DNA of 64,000 bases from Heliopora coerulea (lineage: Eukaryota > Cnidaria > Anthozoa > Scleralcyonacea > Helioporidae). The notes beneath the pieces were generated by a model. It saw nothing but the letters and a program-made list of their open reading frames with translations, was not told the origin of the DNA and ran no database searches. Where the stretch lies: NCBI GenBank assembly GCA_030142905.1, contig JASJOG010000184.1, positions 186,001 to 250,000 of the forward strand. The letters are read 5' to 3'. The position numbers and the translations under genes are program-made. This document shows positions 54,079 to 64,000 of this stretch, piece after piece; the first letter of the stretch is position 1; each line of letters opens with the position of its first letter.

Positions 54079-56861
54079 GCACCCCACCGCCCCACCACTC
54101 CACCAACCCACCACAACGTATTTTACTTCTCTGTATTCGTTCTTCTTTCGACCAAAACTTGCTGAAAGTTTGCTTGTTGTATTTTGTTGTATGTTATCTA
54201 TTTTCCCGATTTTTGGTCAGCAATAAAAACTCAGAACTCGTTCATGTTCACTTTGTTTATATCGTCAGTTTCGTAATTCGTTTCATCTTCGTCACCAAAG
54301 TCTTGTACCTCCGGATGAATACTTAGCACAAATCTTTATCACAGCACTTCTAATAGACATTTGCAACCAACTTTGAGATAATGTAGAATTTATCAGTTTT
54401 TTAAGACAAAACATATCAAAAAAATTTTTTTTCAATCATGAGGTGTCCGTAATGCTGGTATCCGACCGGTAACCTTTGAGAATGCTCCAATTTTAAGACA
54501 GAAAGCCTGGCCATCTAATAAAATGTCTTTTTTAAAGCAAAATGAGTGAAAAGTTTGATTGGAAAATGACTCGAAATACCTCAAGATTGCAACTAATACA
54601 GGATCTTTAATTCTTGACACGAGCATCAATTGTTTAGCAGTAGAATTGTCAGGATGGATCTCTTACCATTTATTTAACCGTTAAAGGTTATTCTCACCAA
54701 AAGTTTTGTTTTAATAAAACAGAGTCGAAATTTTAAACATAAATATGACGACAAGCAGTTTAAATGTAAAATAATTTCCGGTTTGGGTTGTTAATATTTG
54801 CGGCAAAATGTTGTGTTTTCTTTATTGCATTCCCTCTTTCAGTTATAGTAAGGAACATTTGTCTTTTTGACAATGTTGAAAAATTATCCATCTTACTCGG
54901 ATTCGCGAGAGATATATTGGAAGGGTAGCCGAAGGTTTGTTGCATGCACGTATTTTTAGTTATTTATTAAATTTAATGTAATTCCGATGCAGCACAATTA
55001 TCCTTAACACAATTAAGGAAGACCATATACTGTATTAAATCATATGTTAATAATTGTGGAAAAGAGTTTTACTGGTTAACTTGATCAGTTGTCAACCCTG
55101 CTACTACCCAAGAACCTTTTTACATAAAATATAAAAATACTAAACTCGATAATTGGCAGATAATAAAAACAAACAAAAGTTCAGGTGTACTATCCTTCGA
55201 ATGCTAATGAGAAGGGTTAACCATTCAACTGACATGTGTCGAAGACTAACTGTCATATTCCCTTGTGTAAGAATGATTGCAGGAGATAAACTTGTGATCA
55301 TAACTTTTCGGTATTGTAGTTCTGTTATTCCAGGTTTCTACTAGGATTTATTGAGAGTATTAATTTTAAAATTGCGTTATTAAAATAAAAGTCAATGTTC
55401 ATTATTTGTATCAGCAAACTTGTTGGTATTCATTTGAAATTGTAAGAATTCACGTAATTCAGCTTTTGCTGCAAATTGCATGTCTGTACCCGATAGGGGC
55501 AGGGAGGCCTTTCCCTACCGAGAAATTTGCTAGGAAATAGTATTACAAGTGGCAGTAGAAAACATGCATTAAATCGATAAACCATCAAAACAAACTATGC
55601 AGTCTTATGGTCCTCCACATAAAAAAAAGTCAAAACAAAAAAAAAAACAAAAAAAAAACAACATAAATTTAACCGCGGAGCTCACACTATAGTACACTTT
55701 AGGCGGGAAATTTTTCTGTTTAAATATCCTGACCCAAACATGGGTGTTTACCAGTCAGAATCCGCGTACGATGAACTATATTTATCTTAATCATATTGAT
55801 AAATGACGCAGTAATCTGAAATTGCTATAATGCAGGCAAGAGGTGGTTAAATCTTTTAATTCGTTTTAATTTTTGTATTTTAGTTACTTGTTCTAATGTT
55901 AAATTGCATGTTGTTCATTGAAGAAATAAAAAGAGGTTAGAAATGATCAAAAAGTCTAACATTCAAAACATACTTACTGATGTGTCATAACATGTGCTCA
56001 AAAAGCATAACAAAAGTTTCATCTTGTCATAATTCATTGTTTTGAAGTTAAAAAAGCCCCAAACTAATTAAAACGACCACTTGCCAGGCCCCTCCCCTCA
56101 CTAACATATCAATCATACATCAAAAAATTTTGCTATTTTGGCCCCCCCTATAGTTCATCCGTTCATTATATCTATTCATACAAAGCTGAGAAAGTAATAT
56201 GTGGAGGTCTGGGAGCAAGCTACCCAGAGTGGTATTGGTATTAGAATAAAAGTCCTTGTTTTACGTCTTGTCTGCTGGTTAAGTTGTACACTTAGTATCC
56301 AGCATGTATTTACCCCTCACTTTCCCTTACAAACACGGTCTGAGGTGTTTATTATAATCTTACTGCTGAATGTTGTGAAAACTAGACTGCTGATCAGAAC
56401 TATTTTACAAATTCCTGTCACCAGGATCAAGCAATTTGTAAATATTTTATTGATCTTCTGAGCATGATTTAGAACGCAATCATTCCATAATTGCTGTCAT
56501 TATGTGTTATTAAGTATAAAAAGAAATTGAACATTTCCTTCGACGTAAAAAGAAACCAAATCATTGTATCCAAAACTGCACAGAAATGTATGAGATGTAC
56601 GTTAGAATAGAACCTGTCAGTCCGCTACTTAGGTCGGATCTTCTACTCGTACCGAGTTGACACCCTCTTTTCTTTTTCATTCATCTTTTTGTTCTTTGAG
56701 AACGAGAAAATATCAAAATTCTATCATTGGAGTTGTCAAAATATCCTTACTAACCTTTCAGCATACTGTAGAAATATTTCTTTTTATCAATGAAATAAAG
56801 TAATCACCCAATTTTTATTAAATATTAATGTAAACTACTCCACTTCGTTTTCTTCCAGCAG

Positions 56862-57049
56862 ATGATGACAGACCGTTGCTTATCTTGGAATATTGTCCTC
56901 ATGGAAATCTCAAAGAGTTTCTCAGAAGTAGGAGAGACATCTACAACCCTGAATGGAACGAAATTGATAACTTAGGACTAAGCATTACCGATCTAGTTAA
57001 TTTTGCATTCCAGATTTCAAAAGGGATGGAATTCTTGATCTCTCGAAAG
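56862..57049 (+). CDS. Receptor tyrosine kinase, kinase exon 3 (hinge, insert, helix E)
   Basis: Acceptor CTTCCAGCAG (tandem NAGNAG; the second AG keeps the frame as DDDRP), donor GAAAG|GTATAG. 188 bases, phase 1 in, phase 0 out. It encodes the hinge (PLLILEYCPHGNLKEFL), a short kinase insert (RSRRDIYNPEWNEIDNLG) and helix E (DLVNFAFQISKGMEFLISRK), closely following the FGFR/VEGFR pattern. Confidence 0.93.
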
Positions 57050-60000
57050 GTATAGCATTTTATTGACTCTTTCTTAGCAAAGTCGGTTTGGCGTGGCCAA
57101 GAGGGGACCTGGTGGGCCTGTGCCTCCCCCAAATTTCATTGGACTGATAAGGTTATTGCCTGAAATATACAAGACATCGTAGAATACCTTAAGTCAGTAT
57201 CAGGTGGTCAAAAATAAAAAAAATAATTTTTAGGCTCTCTTTTCTGGGGTGACAATTCACCGCAGACATGCTTTCAGTTCCCAGGAGCACTCCAAAAAAT
57301 ATAGTTCTGACCAAGCCCCAAGCTGGGAAGGAGTCTGGTGTTTTAGGAACGAGTGACCTTCGGTTCCCCTCCGTCACTGATAACTTGTTATCAGTGAGCT
57401 CATTGTATCTGGGTTAAAGATCTGAGCCTGAATTACGTTTAGGTAACGGTTAAGAACAAGGTTTGGTAAAAATAATGGTAGTTTATAATTTGGAAGCAAT
57501 TAAATTTAAGCGCTCGTTTATCCCCAGTGATGAGCGACCGGGAGACATTAATCTCTGGGAATTAGAGGTTGCAGGATCACTTATCCCTTCGGTTGATTCA
57601 TCCCAGTGATACTGCCAGGTATGGGGTAGCTAAACCCTGCTCTTGATATCTATTTACTTAAAACAATTGAGGCTCTGAAAATGTAAAATTCTGTCGCTTT
57701 TAATCAATAACAATAGCTATTTATTATCCATAAATTTGAGAAAAAGGATATGTTAAAACAATATGTGTAAATTGATTCGAATTATTCCATTTAATTTTCT
57801 TCTCCATAATTAACGTCAAAATTTTATTAACCAACAAATTATAAACATTTTTGCCTATTTACTGCTGTAAAGAAAGAGAGCTCCCCGAGTTTCTTTGAAC
57901 TGCCTGAGTATCAGAGTCGGATTTCACAATTTCGTTTATAAGCAAACACTGTGCCTTGTATAGATGATACATACGTACAGCAGGCGAACGAAATCTTTTG
58001 TTCTTGTTTTAGAAAGTAACTATCCGTTACTTGCAGTAATTTTGCCGATTTACTTGCTTTTTCAAAACCAAGTAGACACATTCGTTCTGCAGTACACCAG
58101 TTTCCCGAATAAAAAGTTGCTTGACTATCTTAATTTAAAGATTGGAGATAAACTTCGAAATTTCTATGGAGTAATAGCTGACATGAACGAATCCCGTGTT
58201 GACTATAATCGGGTAATAGAAAACACTTTCCCATGACAACTATTACACTTGCCTGATTGGTCTGTTACCGTGTTCATATCAGACTATGCAAAACCGGTTG
58301 TGACTTCCAGCGCCACTTGACGCCAGAATTTGTTCTTGGCAGAAAAGGAAGCTGTGATTGCTTTACAAACCAATAAGGGGAATTCACCATTTGATATTCA
58401 AAATAAAGTTCGTTACTCGCAGGTATTATTGCTTAGTTCCTCGCTTATGTTATGAAAGAAATAGAAACTGTTTTGTTGTGTTTATATAGCCTAATGCAAA
58501 TACTCGGAGAGGTTGGGAGAACTCTCAAGCGGCCGTGTAAACCTTCGACCTTCAGTCTCGGACGTACACCGATGCTTTCGTGTTCTCCCAACCTTCTCCT
58601 CGTGTCTACATCTGGCTATATAAACACGGCGAAACAGTTTGTATTTCTTAACCCTTTGCCTATCTAGCCTTTGTTTGATGTTATCGCTCACTGTCCAGTG
58701 TGTGTCATATGTGATGCACGGGACAGGCAAAGGGTTAAATTTTAATATCGCAATTCACCTGATGAACCATACAAACCTGTATCAAACAGACTAATTTCAC
58801 AGAATTTCCTATCATACTCTAAATCATCATGCCTTGAAAAATTTAAAAGTTGTCTAGTAAAATTTTATCAAGCTGATATCGAAACAAGTAAGATTTTTGT
58901 TGTAAGCTTTGGACAAGTCAAGATGAAAGTTAATGGCTGGATCTTCTGATAACTTAATAAAACTGATTTTTTTTTTTGTGGCTAGCTGTTTTCAATTGTT
59001 GTTGCCTTAGAAACAATGAAAATCGTTTGTTTTACCTTATTAAATGTTGGGGTTATTTGGATGACTTTGTTGCATTGAAATTATATTATAGTGCATAGCA
59101 TGATAACTCCGACTGAGTGAGCAATGACTGTTAATTCCCATTAAATAATGTCATTTTAACTAAAATAAATGTCCATTGATGTTAATGAATGTTAGTCTAT
59201 ATGCAAATATATTTGATATTCAGATAATTATAAGCTTTCTTGATTTGCTCAAGTGAAACCTCTTTCGCGTTAATGAATATCCATATATGACATTGAGAGT
59301 ATAGTTCCTTGCAATCAATACCAAAAAGGGTAAAGTAATGGTGGTTATTCATTGTCTGATAAATAACCCCCTGCCTAAACTATTAAAGTACTTGCTACAA
59401 ACAGGCTTTCTTGGTTTGCGTCTTGGACATTCTACTTTGCCTTCCAGGTTTTATGGTAATCAGCGCTATTTTGCTTGAAGGGTTAAACAACTAGGGCACT
59501 TTATCATGCTAATTTTAATCAGATAAAAAATATGTCGATAAAACTAAATTTTAAAGCAGCAACTTTTGAGAGTAAAGTAACTGACGTCTTCAGTTATAGC
59601 CCTACTACCAAGATGATCGCGAGCTATAAAGAAACCTTCTATCTAAGATACCATCATGCATTAAAATGAATGTTTTGTTCCCGTAAATGAAGGGATTGAA
59701 TGACCTGTGTTCGCAATAGAATTTTGGCAAGATGGGCTCTGTGCGACTTATACTTTCGTTCAACGAAGAAATCCGCCATCTGATTTAAATGAGAGTGCTT
59801 TGACGGCATAAAAATGACCACATCTACAGGTTATTAATCCCGTTGTGCTACAATGGTATACGATTAGCTTAAAATAGGATAAAAAATAATTTGGGGCGAG
59901 GATTCAGAGAAGTACCTCTTTTTCCACCTCTTGCGGATTGCCATGTTTTAACCAGAAAAATATTTAGTGGAATCACACGTTGAAGCCAATTATGTTCAGA

Positions 60001-61111
60001 TGTTTTTCTGGAAATGACTTCTTTTTTTTCTATTTAATGCTATTTTGTTTGCTTTATAAAAAGAAACAAGTTTTTTTCAATTTCTTATAAGAGCACCAAT
60101 GTCAAAGTACTCCAATACAAAAGGAAAATTATGTTTGCCACGTTTCTGAACAATGGTAAAAAAATGCTGCTCTTGCAGTCAGAGCATGTGTATAATACTT
60201 GTTATTTTATAAACTGTGTAAAAGCAAAATAAATCAATGCCAATTACAACGTCAACCCTCGTGTCCTTTTGATTTTAATAATTTGAATGTTCTATTTGAA
60301 GAACAATAACAGTAAACAAAAACATCAGGCAAGTTAAAGTCGTCACTACCAATTCCTTGCACATCGTCTATGGTACATACGGTATGTATTGTTTTCCCTA
60401 GCCATCTCAAACCTTGGTAGACTCCTTATTTCCGCTCCCGCCCCTTTTTGCAAATCCTTGGTCCACCACTGCTTGGCCGGATCCTCTAGTTTTGAGCAGC
60501 ATCCGAATCTAACTCATCCCCTACCTCTGTCACCATCCCTGGAGAAAGACGAATGGAAAAAATAGTGCCCACCTTTAACATCTGTACAGTGCCGCTTTAC
60601 TGCTGAAAGTTCATAACTGAGACGAACAACTGTTGGTTTCTACGACTGTTATCCTTCTTTTTGCGCAAGATAAATAAAAACCTTAAATTTTTTCTCGTAC
60701 TGTGTAATTGACAAAAACAGTGGTGTGTGATGTTTCCTTTTACCGCTGGGTAGACTTTACATTACTTCGTCTGCTGTTATAGTCTGACCTAAATTGCATG
60801 TCACATAATTTATGTTTGTGTATCACACACAACACAATGATAAAAAAATTCCTCTTGTAAGTTAAACTATAAAGCAGCAATCCTTGCAAAACATTCCAGG
60901 ACATCAGGGTAGAGTAGATGAGCAGGGAAGAAGATAAAGATCCTTTCCATTTCTCATTTTCTAAGACGATACAATAACCTTACAGCTATTAAGACACTGC
61001 GAGAAAATTGGTTTGCCGTCGAAAACACTTTGGTTTCTGTTGCCATAAGTTTGACATTTTAGCTAAACAATAGCAAAAGACCAAATTATAGGGTATTTCT
61101 GTATTTTTTAG
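57050..61111 (+). other. 4 kb kinase-domain intron
   Basis: Contains a perfect 24 bp palindrome (57374-57397, TCACTGATAAC arms), an inverted GAGGTTGGGAGAAC / GTTCTCCCAACC pair (about 58507-58597), a piggyBac-like mini-element (58652-58734) and an unassigned 90-codon frame at 57964-58236. Nothing else is recognised. Confidence 0.6.
58652..58734. mobile_element. 83 bp piggyBac-like MITE with TTAA flanks
   Basis: TTAA (58648-58651) then CCCTTTGCCTATCTAGCC; at the right GGGACAGGCAAAGGG then TTAA (58735-58738). TTAA duplication with CCC...GGG termini is the hallmark of piggyBac elements. The element is far too short to code and is one of the smallest forms such a MITE could take. Confidence 0.8.
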
Positions 61112-61234
61112 TGCATTCATCGAGATTTGGCGGCCCGTAATGTTTTGGTGGGTGAAGGATACACTGCTAAAATTACTGATTTTGGTTTGGCTCGTAATGT
61201 GTATAAGGACTGTGAATATGTGAAAAAAACAGCG
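61112..61234 (+). CDS. Receptor tyrosine kinase, kinase exon 4 (catalytic and activation loops)
   Basis: Acceptor ATTTTTTAG, donor ACAGCG|GTAAGT. 123 bases, phase 0 at both ends. It encodes [13 protein letters not shown] (catalytic loop with HRD), [14 protein letters not shown] (DFG) and the activation-loop start EYVKKTA, aligned with the YYKKTT of FGFRs. All catalytic residues visible in the window are intact. The next exon, with the WMA and substrate-binding region, lies beyond 64000 or was not recognised. Confidence 0.94.
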
Positions 61235-64000
61235 GTAAGTATATCATATAAATGTCAACTTCTCTTCCGTTAAAGGTAAATTTAAGTAAAGTCAAAGGTT
61301 GTCTCCCTCGTCCATGCGAATGGTAATGTCAAGTAGGGTTTCAAGTAACGAAGATATTTGGAATGCGCTAAAAAGTACAGTGAAGACCACATTCTTGGCT
61401 ACCATTTCTTGTAGGAGAGGGTGCTAAAGAAACCTGTCGTAATAAAAATGCTGTCTACACTTAAATTTGACTAATTTATCTTACTGAGAATTACTGATCT
61501 AAGTTCAAAATTTGTAGTTGGCATTAATTGGCAATGGTTCTGAGCAAGGACAAACAAAAGATTTATGGGTAAAAATTAACTTTGACTTAAGAATAACCAA
61601 TCATTCGAGCTTGGTACTTGCCAAACTCTGGTGCTACGAAAACCAATGGAGTGCTGAAGGCTGCTCAATACTGTTTATATAAAAGTTGAACTATCAGAGG
61701 TGAAGATATAGGGGCAAGGGGGAGTTGAGATCCCCCCACTTTTAAAGTTGAGGGGTAAAGCTCCCCATTTCTGTCGAACAATGTAACACTTGTAATTAAA
61801 TTGTTAGTGAATCTCGACATCTGGAGGAAATTTGATGTAACAACAAGTTGGAAAAATCACAAAAGAAAATGTAATCATTTATAAGGAAAACTAAAATTGA
61901 AGTGAGGCAACCGTGGACATGCCATGAAATGTTCTAGTCTACAAGATTTGTTGGAAAGATATCCTGTGAAACTCTCCTCTTCGTTATTTACGTTTTATGC
62001 TGAGTTACGGCCAAGTGCCGTTAGTCGATCCCCTCAATTTTTGGGAACCGTCTCCACCCTTGAGAGTGGAAGTTAGACCCAAAAACATTTGTGAATAAAC
62101 ATGTTTAGATAGAATGAAACCCAGCGTAATATGCATGAAGAAAACAATTTGTAGCATCGGAACTGTCAGTAAGAAACGTGATCCACATGTTGCGATGACA
62201 ACAAGGACATTTCAACATGGCCTCTAGTCACCATTTAAGATGGCATCATACATCTTCATGAAGAGTTGAAAATGTAAATTTGCCAATCCAAATACATTAG
62301 AAGAAGGAAACGGAATGTCATACGTTAAAAACAAAAACCCCAATCTAAGATTAAACATCTAAAACAAAATGAGAAGTTCCAGTGATTGCTATGGAAACAG
62401 TGACTTTTAACGATAGCTTCTAATTACCATTCCGTCTCATTTAATTTGGAAAAGGGTTAGGTGATCTCAGCTTATATTTCTTTAAAGCGTAGGCCAATTA
62501 TAAAAATATTTCTGTGGATGAATTTCTTCGCAAACGAAAAAAACAGGATTTCTCCTGGTAAAATCTAATTCATGATTATCATAAAATATTTCGTGAATAA
62601 AAGCTATAATCGACAAGGTTTTGACCAAATGTTGGGTCCTTATCAGGTCAATGAAATATTTTAAATGCAGTCAAAATTCAAATAATTACGTAAGATCAAA
62701 TCCCAAGAGGGCGTTAAACTATATATGCCACAATATATACCACAAATATGTGAAAGATTTACGTACGTATCTCCAGTTAATTTCCTTCAAAAAAAAACTA
62801 CGACTGAAACCTGAATATTTACACTAAGATAACTTGGATTAGACCGAACTCAGACTTCGTCCTCCAAACGTCTTATCCTATTATAGTTTTAATTTATAAA
62901 AAAGGTTAAAACCATATTCAACCTTTGTTAGTTTATTGAAATTTTCTGCAATAGCTATATATATGCATCCTAACTGAGTGTGTATTGATGCCAACTATGT
63001 CGTCTTTTTTGTGTTAAAATATTCTTCCTCTTATATCTCCAGTTTACTCGATGTCCGCTCCACCTACCGATGATCAAAATCCGTACAAGAAAAAAACAGA
63101 AAAAACTAATGCGGTGCTTACAGATGGCCTCTGTTTCAAAACTAATTTTTGACAAATGACAATAGTAGTCACTAATAAATGGGAAGATAATCGTCGATCT
63201 ATCTACATTATCACTTTTAACATTATTTCTCTATTTCACCATTTCAAAACCATTCTTTCTTCAAAGCAGTCGCTCTTCTTTCAATAAGTTTACAAATAGA
63301 CACATTCCGATATTCCGATATTACCAAATAGACTGGAAGAAAGTTAGTACAATTGTTAAATTGTTTTAATCAAAAATCTGCAAATTGGTTGCTCATTCAT
63401 GAAGGAAAATTTAATGGTAAAATGGCGTCACCGTGCTTTTCTAATAGTTAAATTAAGTTGAATAGTTATTAAAAGCCATTTTAGGCCGTCTCTATTACTA
63501 TAACATCTTTTAAACCGTCTTGTAAGTAAAGCCACTCTTACTAGAGACAACGGTTAGTGAAACCCGTCTCGCAACTCGGTTGGGAAACAGATTGCATGAC
63601 AGATTTCATTGCAACGGTTACACCCTTCAGTGTCATGAAACTGTGTCGGTTTTCGTTGCTAGATAGGTTTCACTAAAGGTGGAAAGGTTTAACTTCAACC
63701 AACGATTGCGGGTTCTTTTCACTCACCTTTTATTGTGTAACACGTCTCGCGCTAAACCAGCTTTGCAGTACTTCGTGCGATCAGTCATTCCGATCAAAGA
63801 ACAATGCACAGGGTCAATACACATAGAGGATGAGGAAGCTATTTATGTCTAATCATTAATTGTCCGGCAACATCGTCAATGACATTGATGTCATTGGAGA
63901 AAGTGCTACCCCTATAGAAGACAAAACTAATGATAATCATTTTCTAAACCGATAAATATCGAATGTACTAAAGTTCACTTTCTTCTGTTATGAAATTCAA
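61235..64000 (+). other. Intron downstream of kinase exon 4
   Basis: No further kinase exon, RNA gene or coding repeat was recognised. Short GGGG/CCCC palindromic patches lie at 61710-61770. The open frames at 62621-62827 and 62970-63155 (minus) show no family features. Confidence 0.5.

Larger units (their letters stand above)
47821..56861 (+). other. 9 kb kinase-domain intron loaded with transposons
   Basis: Contains a (TA)n/ATAATAT tract (48183-48232), an inverted repeat split by hAT element 2, foldback MITEs (52064-52124, 52137-52354), a GC-rich hairpin (52938-52971) and a SINE (53800-54078). The stretch 54079-56861 has A-rich tracts (55620-55665) and no recognisable gene. Splice ends are GTTAGT at the left and TTCCAGCAG at the right. 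Confidence 0.7.

Noticed and set aside
57964..58236. 90-codon ORF in the kinase intron (YPLLAVILPIYLLFQNQ)
   Set aside because: No recognisable family, no splice-consistent ends, no repeat elsewhere in the window; kept only as an intron remark.

Overview
The window is AT-rich metazoan genomic DNA. It has phase-consistent GT-AG introns, a receptor tyrosine kinase gene split over many short exons, and introns packed with Polinton, hAT, non-LTR, pogo/Tigger-like, piggyBac-like and SINE sequences. The Ig-type receptor kinase and the transposon mix suggest a cnidarian, probably an anthozoan. That assignment is inferred from family knowledge, not from a marker gene.

Host gene: one plus-strand gene crosses the window and both of its ends lie outside. 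It encodes an FGFR/VEGFR-like receptor. Ectodomain exons are called A (9871-10254), C (17060-17371), D (21188-21466), A' (32695-33078), B' (34502-34771) and C' (41374-41682). Each is one Ig-like domain with phase 1 introns on both sides. A transmembrane/juxtamembrane exon (45818-46069) and four kinase exons follow (47003-47194, 47713-47820, 56862-57049, 61112-61234). They carry the P-loop, the VAIK-type lysine, the helix C glutamate, HRDLAARN and DFG. The end of the kinase domain is downstream of the window.

The dominant structure is a tandem segmental duplication of about 24 kb inside this gene. Unit 1 ends at about 20726 and unit 2 runs from about 20727 to 45029. Each unit holds, in the same order, a decayed Polinton, Ig exon A, (exon B), retroelements inserted in TAA repeats, a Tigger-like MITE, Ig exon C and a short retroelement. 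Unit 1 lost exon B by deletion. Exon D starts unit 2, so a second D copy is predicted just upstream of the window.

Polintons: the right part of copy 1 (1036-8663, interrupted on the left by a hAT element) and copy 2 (22291-31492, with about 235 bp terminal inverted repeats) share a block of a Bro-N/nuclease/zinc-finger gene, two tiny membrane-protein genes, a zinc-ribbon gene and protein-primed-type DNA polymerase B. Copy 1 also keeps a fibre-like gene block. Copy 2 also keeps the retrovirus-like integrase and other minus-strand genes. Both copies share several stops and a frameshift, so the element was already dead when the segment duplicated.

The last 19 kb holds the kinase exons, with large introns containing a second hAT transposase gene (minus strand, 48292-51923) nested in an older inverted repeat, foldback MITEs, a tRNA-derived SINE, a hAT-type MITE and an 83 bp piggyBac-like MITE. 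No rRNA, tRNA gene or CRISPR array was seen.
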